This document shows positions 7,865 to 16,196 of a stretch of DNA of 64,000 nucleotides, piece by piece. Within the stretch, counting starts at the first letter, position 1. Each line of letters starts with the position of its first letter. The position numbers and the translations under genes are program-made. The notes below the pieces were generated by a model, which was given only the letters and a program-made list of their open reading frames with translations, did no database searches and was not told the origin of the DNA. The DNA is from Streptomyces sp. M92 (GTDB taxonomy: Bacteria; Actinomycetota; Actinomycetes; Streptomycetales; Streptomycetaceae), in the NCBI RefSeq assembly GCF_028473745.1, contig NZ_CP101137.1:5828001-5892000 (forward strand). Direction: 5' to 3'.

Positions 7865-9300
7865 GCGACGTGCTCGCGCAGGTCGATGCCGGTGATGCGT
7901 AAGGGCGTCGTCCCCATGTTGGTCCGCGCGCGCCGGTTGGCGGCGTGGAGAGTCTCGTAGTACTCGCGGTCGAGTGCCTTGACGGGCTCCGAGTAGAACA
8001 TCCAGGAGAGGATGTCGCGGTACTTGAAGCCCTTGGGAGTGAGCTGGACGCGGCGGCCGATGCGGTGGAGGAGGCCGTTGGACTCGGCCGCGTCGAGGAT
8101 GGGTTCGAACTCGGCGGCGTGCTGCTGGTAGCCGAAGCGGTCGAGTTCCGAGAGATCCAGGTCGAAGGTGTCGAGGACGAGGCGCTTGCGGACGCTCTCC
8201 TCGCCGGTCAGCTCGAAGCCGGTGACGGGGGCGAGTTCGTGGCTCCGCGCCCTCTTGATGTAGTCGGCGACCTCGGCCGTCGAGGGCTTCACGCTGCCGC
8301 TCATGTAGTCGAGCACGCTGGTGTAGGAGCGGGCGCCGACGCCGAGGCCGAGCAGCGGGACGCCGTGGAAGGTGAGGACCTTCTGGGCGTAGCCCCCTCG
8401 GCCGGGCCTCTTGTAGCGGACGGAGCCCTCCTGGACGTAGCCGTGCTCGAGGAAGACCTGGCGGGCGTAGTCGTAGCGGTCGTACAGCTCGGGCTGCCAC
8501 ATGTACTGGTAGGCGCCGGTCTTGGAGAACCAGGCGTCCGGCCGCACGGTGAGGAAGTAGGTGCTGATGGTGGTGGGCCGCAACCGGGCCAGCTCGTCGA
8601 CGCTGTGGCGCCAGGTCTCGGGGGTCTGGCCGGCGAATCCCATGATCAGGTCGGTGGACAGGTCGGGCAGGCCGAGTTCGTGCGCGGTGTGCACGGCCCG
8701 GCGGATGACGTCCTCGTCCTCGCCGCCGCGGCCGGCTTCGCGGATCTCGCGGGGTACGAGGGACTGGATGCCGACGTTGGCCCGGGTGAGCCCCATGCCG
8801 ATCAGGGCCTTGAACTCGCCGGGCTCGTCGGCGATGGAGGACGGGGTGGCCTCGACGGCCACTTCTTCGACGGTGGAGCGCCAGTTGGGGTAGACGGCTC
8901 CGATGGTGGTGAAGATCTGCTCGAAGTGCCGGGGTCTGAGCAGGGCGGGGGTGCCGCCGCCGATGTAGACGGTGCGCAGGCGCCGGGCCTGGATGATCTC
9001 CGCGTGGTCGCGGATCTGGGTGCAGAGGGCGTCGGTGTAGGCGTCGAAGACGTCCTCGTCGGTGCTGATGATCGTGTAGAGGTTGCAGAAGCCGCACTTG
9101 CGGTCGCAGAAGGGGACGTGAAGGTAGAGGTTGAGCTCGGGGACCTGGTGGTTGGCGAGGTCCTTCTCCCACACGTCGTGGATGGTCCACCTGCCCTCCT
9201 GGAGGGGGCGGTAGGTGGAGCGGGGCGGGTACGAGTACTGGTAGGGCGGGATGACGCCCTGGTCGATGTAGTCGGCGAGTTGCTGGTGCAGGCTGGTCAC
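7861..9300 (-). CDS. HemN-like radical SAM enzyme
   Basis: A 479-residue radical SAM protein. The [4Fe-4S] ligands are Cys65, Cys69 and Cys72 (CX3CX2C in 'PFCDRKCGFC'), followed by the GGGTP SAM motif near residues 114-118 and the 'NVGIQS' and 'DLIMGFAGQT' motifs of HemN/HemW proteins, then a HemN-type C-terminal domain. Unlike HemW or coproporphyrinogen dehydrogenase it has about 60 residues before the cluster, and no heme genes are nearby. It sits with ATP-grasp ligases, so a radical step on a secondary metabolite is more likely. GTG start at 9298-9300 behind GGGGAT. Confidence 0.88.
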   Translation of the reverse strand: MTSLHQQLADYIDQGVIPPYQYSYPPRSTYRPLQEGRWTIHDVWEKDLANHQVPELNLYLHVPFCDRKCGFCNLYTIISTDEDVFDAYTDALCTQIRDHAEIIQARRLRTVYIGGGTPALLRPRHFEQIFTTIGAVYPNWRSTVEEVAVEATPSSIADEPGEFKALIGMGLTRANVGIQSLVPREIREAGRGGEDEDVIRRAVHTAHELGLPDLSTDLIMGFAGQTPETWRHSVDELARLRPTTISTYFLTVRPDAWFSKTGAYQYMWQPELYDRYDYARQVFLEHGYVQEGSVRYKRPGRGGYAQKVLTFHGVPLLGLGVGARSYTSVLDYMSGSVKPSTAEVADYIKRARSHELAPVTGFELTGEESVRKRLVLDTFDLDLSELDRFGYQQHAAEFEPILDAAESNGLLHRIGRRVQLTPKGFKYRDILSWMFYSEPVKALDREYYETLHAANRRARTNMGTTPLRITGIDLREHVA

Positions 9301-9478
9301 TGCGGTGATCCCCGTTCGGGTCTCGGATGCGGGTTACCTGACGTGGCGATCCGACCACGGAGTGCGCGCACCGTTCCATGAGGTGTGTGCACCAAATGCA
9401 CGTCGGCTACTGGTCAGTTGGCTGGTCATTGCTCCAAATGGCGGCGCTCTGCGAGGAGTTGTTTTCGTCGGTCGAGCC

Positions 9479-9495
9479 CATAGTCGTCCGCTGTG
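9479..9495 (+). promoter_or_regulatory. Putative promoter of the ATP-grasp operon
   Basis: A CATAGT/TAGTCG -10-like sequence (9479-9486) lies 16-18 bases after TTGTTT and 7-8 bases before the GTG at 9493. The 190-bp divergent gap is locally A/T-richer than its surroundings. A leaderless start at 9493 is plausible, but ATG 9517 cannot be excluded. Confidence 0.35.
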
Positions 9496-10770
9496 CCCTG
9501 CGGCTTTGCTGGTCGCATGACGATCGGTGGGGGCCCGCGCGGGCCGGCAGTGCTGGTGATCGAGCCGATGGGCAACGCGGGGCGCTTCCTCGTGGAGGCC
9601 GCCGAGCGGCTGGGTCTGCGGTTGTACGCGGCGACGCACGAGGACATCCACGACGGCTATCCGGTGTGGCTGCGCTCGGCCCTCGCCGGGGTGTGCGCGA
9701 CGGATCTCACGGACACGCCGAAGGCGCTGCGCGACATGGACGTCTTCTGCCGGCGTCACTCCGTCTCGGGCGTCGTCGCCTGCTTCGAGCTGTTCACGCC
9801 GCTCGCCGCCCTGCTCGCCCGGCGGGTCGGCCTGCCCGGCAACGACCCGGCGCTCGCGCACGCGGCCAGGAACAAGATCCGCATGGGCGAGGCGTTCGCC
9901 GCCGCCGGGGTCCCCGCGCCCCGCTGGACGGTCGTGCACGACGCGGCCGAGGCACAGCGGGTGGCGAGGTCGGGCGAGCTGGGACGGCCGCTGGTGGTGA
10001 AGCCCGCGGAGCAGGGGGGCTCGTGGGGAGTGTCCGTGGTGTACACCCCCCACGAGCTGCCCCGCGCCGTCGAGGCGGCCCGGCGGTACACCCACGCGCA
10101 CCCGCACGGTCTCGAGCTCGACACGCGGGTCCTGCTCCAGGAGTACGTCCCCGGCGCGGAGTACTCGTGCGACACGGTCGTCGCGGACGGGGTCGCCCAT
10201 CCCCTGCCGGTCGTCAGGAAGGACACCACCGAGGGCCGGTACCGGATCGAGACCGGGCACACCTGCCCGTCCGGTCTGGCCCCGCCGCTCGCCAGGAAGG
10301 TGCAGGACGTCGCGGCGCGGGCGGCACTCGCCGTCGGTGTGCGCAACGGGATCGCCCACACGGAGGTGAAGATCCCCCGGTCCACACAGACGCCCCATGT
10401 GATCGAGACCGGCGCCCGGCTGCCGGGCGACAACCTGTGCGAGGTCGTCGAGGCGGCGACGGGCGTGAGCGAAGCGGTGGCCTGTCTCCAGGCCGTGCTC
10501 GGCCGGGATCCCGACACCGTCGCCTCCCGTACCCGGGCGGCGGCGATCCGGTTCCTGCTGCCCGAGCGGGGCGGGGTGCTCCGGCGGGTGTCCGTTCCCG
10601 AGATGCCCGGCACGCACAGCGAGTTGCACCTGAGTCCCGGCGACACGGTGCCGGAGCCGGCGGACTCGAGCTGCCGCGTCGGGCACGTGGTCGCCCACGC
10701 GGAAACGGTTGACCAGGCATGCGGGCTGGCCGGCCGGGTGGCCGCCCGGTCCCGAGTGGAAGTGGGCTGA
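9493..10770 (+). CDS. ATP-grasp ligase (first of two)
   Basis: A 425-residue ATP-grasp enzyme of the carbamoyl-phosphate/PurK-like class that joins a carboxylate to an amine through an acyl-phosphate. The N-terminal Rossmann-like domain covers residues 18-120. The ATP-grasp core includes Lys170 in 'PLVVKPAEQGGSWG', the hinge acid in 'LLQEYVPGAEYS' and the Mg-binding 'VIETGARLPGD' near 303-313. A C-terminal domain follows. The classical E-x-N Mg pair appears as E-T-G-A-R, so the metal site is slightly atypical. It heads an operon with a second ATP-grasp gene 4 bases downstream, an exporter and a FemAB-like transferase. Start 9493 (GTG) or 9517 (ATG). Confidence 0.88.
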   Translation: MPCGFAGRMTIGGGPRGPAVLVIEPMGNAGRFLVEAAERLGLRLYAATHEDIHDGYPVWLRSALAGVCATDLTDTPKALRDMDVFCRRHSVSGVVACFELFTPLAALLARRVGLPGNDPALAHAARNKIRMGEAFAAAGVPAPRWTVVHDAAEAQRVARSGELGRPLVVKPAEQGGSWGVSVVYTPHELPRAVEAARRYTHAHPHGLELDTRVLLQEYVPGAEYSCDTVVADGVAHPLPVVRKDTTEGRYRIETGHTCPSGLAPPLARKVQDVAARAALAVGVRNGIAHTEVKIPRSTQTPHVIETGARLPGDNLCEVVEAATGVSEAVACLQAVLGRDPDTVASRTRAAAIRFLLPERGGVLRRVSVPEMPGTHSELHLSPGDTVPEPADSSCRVGHVVAHAETVDQACGLAGRVAARSRVEVG

Positions 10771-10774
10771 ACAG

Positions 10775-12025
10775 ATGCGCAAGATCGCGTTCTTACGGTC
10801 GGTCGGTATCCGACGCGCCGACCCCTACATCCAGCGAGCCGTGCGCGGGCTCGCCGCCGACGGAATCGAGGCCGGGCTCTTCCATACCAGCGGCCGTGCC
10901 GCCGACGGTGACTTCCCCGGATACCGGGAGCGGCTGGACCGGTCGGTGACGCCGCGGGCGCTGGCCGACGCGGTCGCCGCGTGGGGAGCGGATGCCGCGG
11001 TGTCGATCTCGCTGCCCTGCGAGAACGCGGTGCGTGACGCGGCGGCCAAGGCCTTGCTGGACGCCGAGGGCATTCCGACGATCATGACTCCGCTCGCTTC
11101 GACGATGCTGCTGGTGGACAAGTGGGAGACCAAGCGGCTGTGCGAGCAGGCCGGGTTGAGGGTGCCGGACGGCTTCCGCGTCGACTCCGATCTGCTGGCG
11201 GGGCGGGGTCTGCCGGTGCCCGGCTACCGGGACGCCCTGCGGGTGCGGGCCGGGCAGATCGGCTATCCGCTGATGTCGAAGCCCGTGTGGGACTCGACCA
11301 GCATGGGCATCCGCACCCTCCGCGGTGCCGCCGACCTCGACGCCTACCTCGCCTCCCCGCCGGAGGGGTCCGCGGTGGTGGAGGAGGTCGTCGAGGGCGA
11401 CCTGTGCAGCGTGGACATCGTGGGGCGCCCCGGTTCCTACCGGGTGCTGCCGCTGTGCTGGACCGGGCGCGCCGGGGCGGAGCCCGTTTTCACCTTCGCC
11501 GATCTGCGCTGGTGCGGTCCCCGCGGGGAAGCGGACGCCGCGTTCGCCGGCGTGGCCCGCACCCTGGTCACCCTGTGCGGGGACCTCGGGGTGTGCGGGT
11601 CGGTCAACGTCGACATGGTGTACACCGGCGGCCATTTCGTCGTCCTGGAGATCAACCCGCGCATCGGCGGCGCCACCACCCTGTCGTGCGCCGCGTCGGG
11701 CACGAACACCTTCGCGTCCCTCGCCCGCATGGCCCGGGGCCTGCCCGTCACGGACGGCATGGCAGAACGCACCGGGTGGGCCGTCGAGTTCCTCGCCGAG
11801 GAGGGCATCCCACCGGCGGCGGTGGCCGAGCTGCGGCAGCGGGTGGCGGTGGTCACCGCGCACGGTCTGGTCATCGACGGTGTCTTGCGCGGGGACATCG
11901 TCGCGTTCACCCTCGCCGAGGGCGAGGAGGACCGCACGGTGAAGGCGCTGGCGGAACTGCACGGGACGACCGGCTTCCCCTCGGCCGGCGTCATCGGCAA
12001 GATCCGCTCCCTGCTGTGCCCGTGA
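10775..12025 (+). CDS. ATP-grasp ligase (second of two)
   Basis: A 416-residue ATP-grasp ligase, clearly different in sequence from its upstream neighbour. Lys169 ('YPLMSKPVWDSTSMG') and the hinge 'VVEEVVEGDLCSVDI' (201-215) hold ATP. 'LEINPRIGGAT' (291-301) carries the usual Glu/Asn/Arg metal and substrate residues. The N-terminal domain opens 'KIAFLRSVGIRRADPYI'. Its likely job is to form a second amide bond in the same product. The ATG at 10775 is four bases after the previous stop; the ribosome site is weak. The next gene starts inside its stop codon (GTGA). Confidence 0.9.
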   Translation: MRKIAFLRSVGIRRADPYIQRAVRGLAADGIEAGLFHTSGRAADGDFPGYRERLDRSVTPRALADAVAAWGADAAVSISLPCENAVRDAAAKALLDAEGIPTIMTPLASTMLLVDKWETKRLCEQAGLRVPDGFRVDSDLLAGRGLPVPGYRDALRVRAGQIGYPLMSKPVWDSTSMGIRTLRGAADLDAYLASPPEGSAVVEEVVEGDLCSVDIVGRPGSYRVLPLCWTGRAGAEPVFTFADLRWCGPRGEADAAFAGVARTLVTLCGDLGVCGSVNVDMVYTGGHFVVLEINPRIGGATTLSCAASGTNTFASLARMARGLPVTDGMAERTGWAVEFLAEEGIPPAAVAELRQRVAVVTAHGLVIDGVLRGDIVAFTLAEGEEDRTVKALAELHGTTGFPSAGVIGKIRSLLCP

Positions 12026-13275
12026 GCACGGTGACGCAGGCCCGCGGCCGCTCCCGTACCGCGGAACGGCTCGGCGTACCCGTGCTGCGGGGACACGGCC
12101 TCTTCGTCGCCGGCAACCTGATCGACTCCGTCGGCAACGGCATGCTCCTGCCGCTGGGGCTGCTGTACTTCACCGACGTACGGGGCCTGCCGCTGGCGCA
12201 GGTGGGGATGGCCACGACGGTGGGGCAGGCGATCGCCCTGCCGGTCACGTTCCTCGCCGGGCGTCTCATGGACAGGGTGGGGCCCAAACCGGTCGTGGTG
12301 TGGGCGAACGTCGTCGCCGCGGCCGGGTTCGCCCTGTTCCTGGCCGCGACCGAGCTGTGGCACGTCGTCGGTGTGTACGTGCTGGTGCAGGCCGGGATCA
12401 ACATGTACTTCACCGCGCAGCGCACCCTGATCACGCACGTCACCGAAGCCGGGGAGCGGCGGGCGTGGTTCGCGTTCACCGGTTCGCTGCGCAACATCGG
12501 GCTCGCCGGGGGCGCCGCCGCGGCGGCGGGGGCGCTGACGGTGCTCGGCCAGGGTTCGCTGAGGTGGATGATCGCGGTCGACGCCGCGACGTACCTGCTG
12601 GCCGCCCTCTGCTTCGCCGCTCTCACCACCACCGCTCCGCCAGCGGAGGACGCCGCACCGGAGACGGTGGTGGACCGGAAGGACGACACGCGCCGCTACC
12701 TGCTCCTCGTGGCCGCGAACATCCCCTACGTCCTCGCCCAGGCGATGTTCTCCGTGCTCATCGCCGTCTACACCACCCGCTCCCTGGGGCTGCCCGCGTC
12801 GGCGGCGAGTGTGCTGTTCGTCGTCAACACCGTGATCGTCTCCGGGTTGTCGACCGTCGTCACCGCGCAGGTCGCGCCGAGCGTTCCCCGCCGCGCGGTG
12901 GCTGCCGGGTACCTGGTCATGGCGTCGGCGATGGGCGCGTTCGCCGTGCCCGCGCTGCCCCGCCTCGCCTTCACCGCGTGGGTCGCCCTCGTCGGGGCGA
13001 CGGTGTTGTTCAGCGTCGCGGAGATCCTTCTCGGGCCGGCGTTGAGCGAGCTGTCGGTCAGCCTCACTCCCGGGGCCGCGCGGGGCTTCACGCAGGGGCT
13101 GTACCAGTTCTCGTGGGCCGTCGGCATGGTCGCCGCTCCCGCCCTGTTCACCCTGTTGCTGGCGGCCGGTCCGCTCCTGCCGTGGGGCGTCGAGGCCGCC
13201 GCCTGCCTGATCGCCGTCCTCGCCGCGCCCGCCCTCAAGGCCCCCAACCGCCATCGCCGGAGGAAACCCCGTTGA
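12022..13275 (+). CDS. MFS exporter of the ATP-grasp island
   Basis: A 417-residue major facilitator with about 12 membrane helices. The MFS loop 2-3 appears as 'FLAGRLMDRVGPKPVVVW', and a charged central loop runs through residues 205-225 ('APETVVDRKDDTRR'). It lies in the plasma membrane and, from its place between biosynthetic genes, probably exports the product or confers self-resistance. It starts at GTG 12022-12024, overlapping the ATP-grasp stop. The next gene starts at TTG 13272, overlapping its own stop. Confidence 0.9.
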   Translation: MSTVTQARGRSRTAERLGVPVLRGHGLFVAGNLIDSVGNGMLLPLGLLYFTDVRGLPLAQVGMATTVGQAIALPVTFLAGRLMDRVGPKPVVVWANVVAAAGFALFLAATELWHVVGVYVLVQAGINMYFTAQRTLITHVTEAGERRAWFAFTGSLRNIGLAGGAAAAAGALTVLGQGSLRWMIAVDAATYLLAALCFAALTTTAPPAEDAAPETVVDRKDDTRRYLLLVAANIPYVLAQAMFSVLIAVYTTRSLGLPASAASVLFVVNTVIVSGLSTVVTAQVAPSVPRRAVAAGYLVMASAMGAFAVPALPRLAFTAWVALVGATVLFSVAEILLGPALSELSVSLTPGAARGFTQGLYQFSWAVGMVAAPALFTLLLAAGPLLPWGVEAAACLIAVLAAPALKAPNRHRRRKPR

Positions 13276-14297
13276 TCACGAGCCTCGTCGATTCCGTCCG
13301 CGCCGTTCCCGCCGCCGAGTGGGAGCGCCTGGCCCGGCCGGCCGGCTTCTATCTCTCCCACCGGTGGCTCGCCGGTGAGGAGGACGACTTCACCGCCCGG
13401 TGCGCGTACGCGCTCGTCCGGGACCGCGCGGGCACCCTGCTCGCCGCCGCGCCCCTCTACCTCGTACGACACGAACCGAACGACTACTACCTGCCCGGCA
13501 CGGTGCTGCCCGCGCCCCCGTGGCCCCGCGTGATCGCCGGAGCACGGCGCGGCTACCACAACACGCCACTCGTCGCCCGCGGCCTCGAGGCCGCGGAGCG
13601 GGACGGCTGCCTCATGCTGTTGCGCGACGCCGCACGGCACTTCGCCGACCGGCACGGCACCACGCACTGGTGGCCGTACCTCACCACGCCGGCCGCCGAA
13701 CAGCTCGCTCCTCTGTACCCCGGCCGTCCCCTCCACCTGGAGGACGACGCCCTCATCCCGTTGCCCGGCACGGGCATCGACGACTACATCGACTCCCTGC
13801 CCTCGCGGCGCCGTACCGGAATTCGCCGCGAACGCCGTGCCTTCGCCGCGGCCGGCCTGGACGTACGCCACCAGGCGCTCGCGGACTGCCTGAACGACGC
13901 GGGCGCACTGCTCGCCGGCCATCAGCAAGACCACGGGCACGACCGGGACGGTGTCGACGCGATGACCGGGCTCCTCGAGCGGCAGGCCGCGGCGATGGGC
14001 GACGAGGCGCGTGTGGTGGCCGCCTACGACGGGCGTCGGATGACCGGGTTCTGCCTGTACTACCACTACGGGGCGACGACATGGATCCGCGCGGTCGCCG
14101 TCGACCGGCGCCACCCCGCCCCGCACCTGTACTTCAACCTCATGTACTACCTCCCCGTCGAAGACGCCTACACCCACGGCACCACCGCCCTGCACGCGGG
14201 CATGACGACCGTCGAGGCCAAGCGCCGGCGTGGCGCGTCGGTGTCCGGGCTGTGGGCACTGGCCGACCAGTGGCGGGGCTGGGACCGCTCAGGCTGA
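13272..14297 (+). CDS. FemAB/COG3146-like GNAT-fold transferase
   Basis: A 341-residue protein resembling the 'peptidogalycan biosynthesis' family (COG3146, FemAB-like). It opens with 'LVDSVRAVPAAEWERLA', has two GNAT-like halves, and ends with 'LHAGMTTVEAKRRRGASVSGLW', carrying the conserved K-x-x-RG helix. Some relatives use aminoacyl-tRNA to add an amino acid to an amine; others have unknown roles. In an operon with two ATP-grasp ligases it could add a third building block or a cap (inference). It starts at TTG 13272 behind GGAGGA, overlapping the MFS stop. No membrane segments. Confidence 0.8.
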   Translation: MITSLVDSVRAVPAAEWERLARPAGFYLSHRWLAGEEDDFTARCAYALVRDRAGTLLAAAPLYLVRHEPNDYYLPGTVLPAPPWPRVIAGARRGYHNTPLVARGLEAAERDGCLMLLRDAARHFADRHGTTHWWPYLTTPAAEQLAPLYPGRPLHLEDDALIPLPGTGIDDYIDSLPSRRRTGIRRERRAFAAAGLDVRHQALADCLNDAGALLAGHQQDHGHDRDGVDAMTGLLERQAAAMGDEARVVAAYDGRRMTGFCLYYHYGATTWIRAVAVDRRHPAPHLYFNLMYYLPVEDAYTHGTTALHAGMTTVEAKRRRGASVSGLWALADQWRGWDRSG

Positions 14298-14505
14298 GCC
14301 GCGGTGTGTGCGTTTCGTCGAGCTGTCCGGCGGGGCGCGACGTCAGCTGCGCGCGATGGTGAACTGACCGAAGCCTGCGGACGGGCGGGGGCGCTGAGCG
14401 GGTGCTTCGTGACCGACCGAGCAAGGGCCGCCGGGCGACCGGGCACCAAGCGCCGACGTACGTTGTACGCACGATGTGCACCCTGGCTTCCCGGCCGGTG
14501 GCCCA

Positions 14506-15012
14506 GTGAGCGGCTGGTGGGCCTGCTTGGAGGAACGGGCCCGTCGAGAGGTCGATGCCAGTGTGCTCCTCGACCGGCGGATGTCGGCGGTCAGGGCCGT
14601 CTGGGAAGCGCTGCGCCCACTGGGGGTGGGTGGGCACGAAGCCGAACAGGTGGTCCACGCCCGATCCGCGGCTCTCGGCGACCGCGTGCAGCCCAGGCCG
14701 TCCGATCCGCTGGACGTCCACTCGCTGGCAGCCCTCGCCGCGGCCCTCCCAGGCCGTGTGGAAGCGGTGGAAGGGCTCTCGGACGGCGATGCGGTCCACG
14801 ATTGGTTCGTGCTCCTGGTCGCGGTCCTGGACGCACCAGGCAGGGAGGGCCGGCTGGCGACCGTCCACCGAGGCCGTGACGGCGCTCCTCCTGGCGTCGC
14901 CGCCGCCAGGGCCGGCCAGGCGCTGGCCGACCACCTTCACGTGCCTTTCCACTTCCCGTCCCCGGACGTCCCTGACGACGACGCGCCGCGCTGGAGGCGA
15001 TCCAGAGGTTGA
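14506..15012 (+). CDS. Hypothetical protein
   Basis: A 168-residue soluble protein I do not recognise. It begins 'SGWWACLEERARREVDASVLLDRRM', looks alpha-helical, and has codon-position G/C bias typical of real Streptomyces genes, with no credible competitor on the opposite strand. A central part 'GDAVHDWFVLLVAVLDAPGREG' is followed by a short acidic C-terminus. It lies 208 bases after the FemAB-like gene on the same strand and might be a late member of that island, though no overlap or shared promoter supports this. Start chosen at GTG 14506; GTG 14476 is possible. Confidence 0.55.
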   Translation: MSGWWACLEERARREVDASVLLDRRMSAVRAVWEALRPLGVGGHEAEQVVHARSAALGDRVQPRPSDPLDVHSLAALAAALPGRVEAVEGLSDGDAVHDWFVLLVAVLDAPGREGRLATVHRGRDGAPPGVAAARAGQALADHLHVPFHFPSPDVPDDDAPRWRRSRG

Positions 15013-15199
15013 CGGAAGGGCCGTCCCCGTGCCTGACAGTGCCTGACCCGTTCCGTGTCGCCGACGAAGCTTCCCGAGGCGTGACACGCCCTTTCGTGTC
15101 CGGCCATCTCTCTGTCCGGATCGTCCTACGCGCGTGTCGGCGCCGGCGCCACGTGGTCACCGACGCCGACACCGCTGCGCGTCAGGGACCGGGACGGGG

Positions 15200-15661
15200 T
15201 CACTCCCCCGGACTGATGCGCCCGCGCCATGCTCCGGACTCGCCGCCGCGGCCTTCGATGTACTCCTTGAAACGCCGCATGTCGTCCTTCACCCGCCGGT
15301 CGAGTACTCCCAGCATGTCACCGGTCTTCTCGACGGTACCGGTGGGATCGACCTCCATCACGAGTTCGACCCGGGTGTGCGTGTCGTCCAGCCGCTGGAA
15401 GCGCACCGTGCCCTTCTGCTGGCTGTCACCCTCGGTCGTGCGCCACGTGATGCGCTCGTCGGGGAGCTGATCGACGATCTCGGTGTCGAACTCGCGCTTC
15501 ACTCCGCTGATCTTGGTGGTCCAGTGATTGCGGCGCTCGTCGAGCTGCCTGACTTCCTCGACCCCTTCCATGAACCGCGGGAACTCCTCGAACTGGGTCC
15601 ACTGGTTGTAGGCGGTGTGCACGGGGACCTCGACTTCCACCGCTTCCTTGACCGTGCTCAT
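15200..15661 (-). CDS. SRPBCC family protein (polyketide cyclase/START-like)
   Basis: A 153-residue single-domain SRPBCC protein. It starts 'STVKEAVEVEVPVHTAYNQWTQFEEFPRFM', the typical family opening, and continues with 'ERITWRTTEGDSQQKGTVRFQRLDDTHTRVELVMEVDP'. The fold encloses a hydrophobic cavity for lipids or polyketide-like ligands. Close relatives in Streptomyces are small cytoplasmic proteins of unknown role, often linked to stress or membrane functions. ATG at 15659-15661. It stands alone; the next upstream gene is more than 500 bp away. Confidence 0.9.
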   Translation of the reverse strand: MSTVKEAVEVEVPVHTAYNQWTQFEEFPRFMEGVEEVRQLDERRNHWTTKISGVKREFDTEIVDQLPDERITWRTTEGDSQQKGTVRFQRLDDTHTRVELVMEVDPTGTVEKTGDMLGVLDRRVKDDMRRFKEYIEGRGGESGAWRGRISPGE

Positions 15662-16196
15662 CCGGGAACCTGCCTTTCGATCGGGTCTGTTGGATCCATC
15701 GCCGCCGGGAGCCAGCAGCACGCGGCCCCGGCACGCTGCCCGAGTACCCACGATCAACCGGCTGACGACCGGTCGTCCCACCGAACCGTGCCGCCGGCAG
15801 GTCGCGCCGCCTCTCGCACAAGGCCGCGTACTTCGTCGGCATCGCCGCCGCGCTGATCTGCTGGCGGTTGACTGCCCAGTGAGGGTGGCTGCGCCGACGA
15901 CGGTGGAGGTCGACCTTCTTCGGGCAGCCGCCCGGCCATCGAGGCATCGCCCACCGTTCACGCCCGCAGGCCGCTCAACAGCCCGATAACAAGGCGGCCT
16001 TGCACCTGCAGGCGTCCAGGGCACGGGTAAGAGAGGCCACTTGGGCGAGGAAAGCGCAACTTCGACATCGCCCCCGGCGGCAGCTACCTTCACCCGCGTC
16101 TTCGGCGATCCTCCACGGTCACGCAGCAATTGTCTGCGGGCGCATCCGTAAGCCACCGAACCAGGTCCACACCAGACAACCCACCAGGAGAGACGA
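15662..16196. other. Intergenic region without a convincing gene
   Basis: No reading frame here has a proper start and gene-like composition. A short frame ending near 15882 encodes a hydrophobic stretch (KAAYFVGIAAALICWRL) but lacks a usable start after its upstream stop; it may be a fragment of a small membrane protein. Promoters for both flanking genes must lie here, but none is clear. Confidence 0.4.

Noticed and set aside
7861..9300. Calling the radical SAM protein coproporphyrinogen III oxidase (hemN/hemW).
   Set aside because: The cluster motif and C-terminal domain fit the superfamily, but the long N-terminus and the ATP-grasp context do not support a heme role; a gene symbol would mislead.
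7945..9381. Long plus-strand open frame (478 codons) opposite the radical SAM gene.
   Set aside because: Its Gly/Val/Glu-rich translation is the typical antisense shadow of a high-GC gene, with no motifs.
15763..15882. Short hydrophobic peptide ending KAAYFVGIAAALICWRLTAQ.
   Set aside because: No start codon between the upstream stop and the hydrophobic stretch; noted only as a possible fragment.
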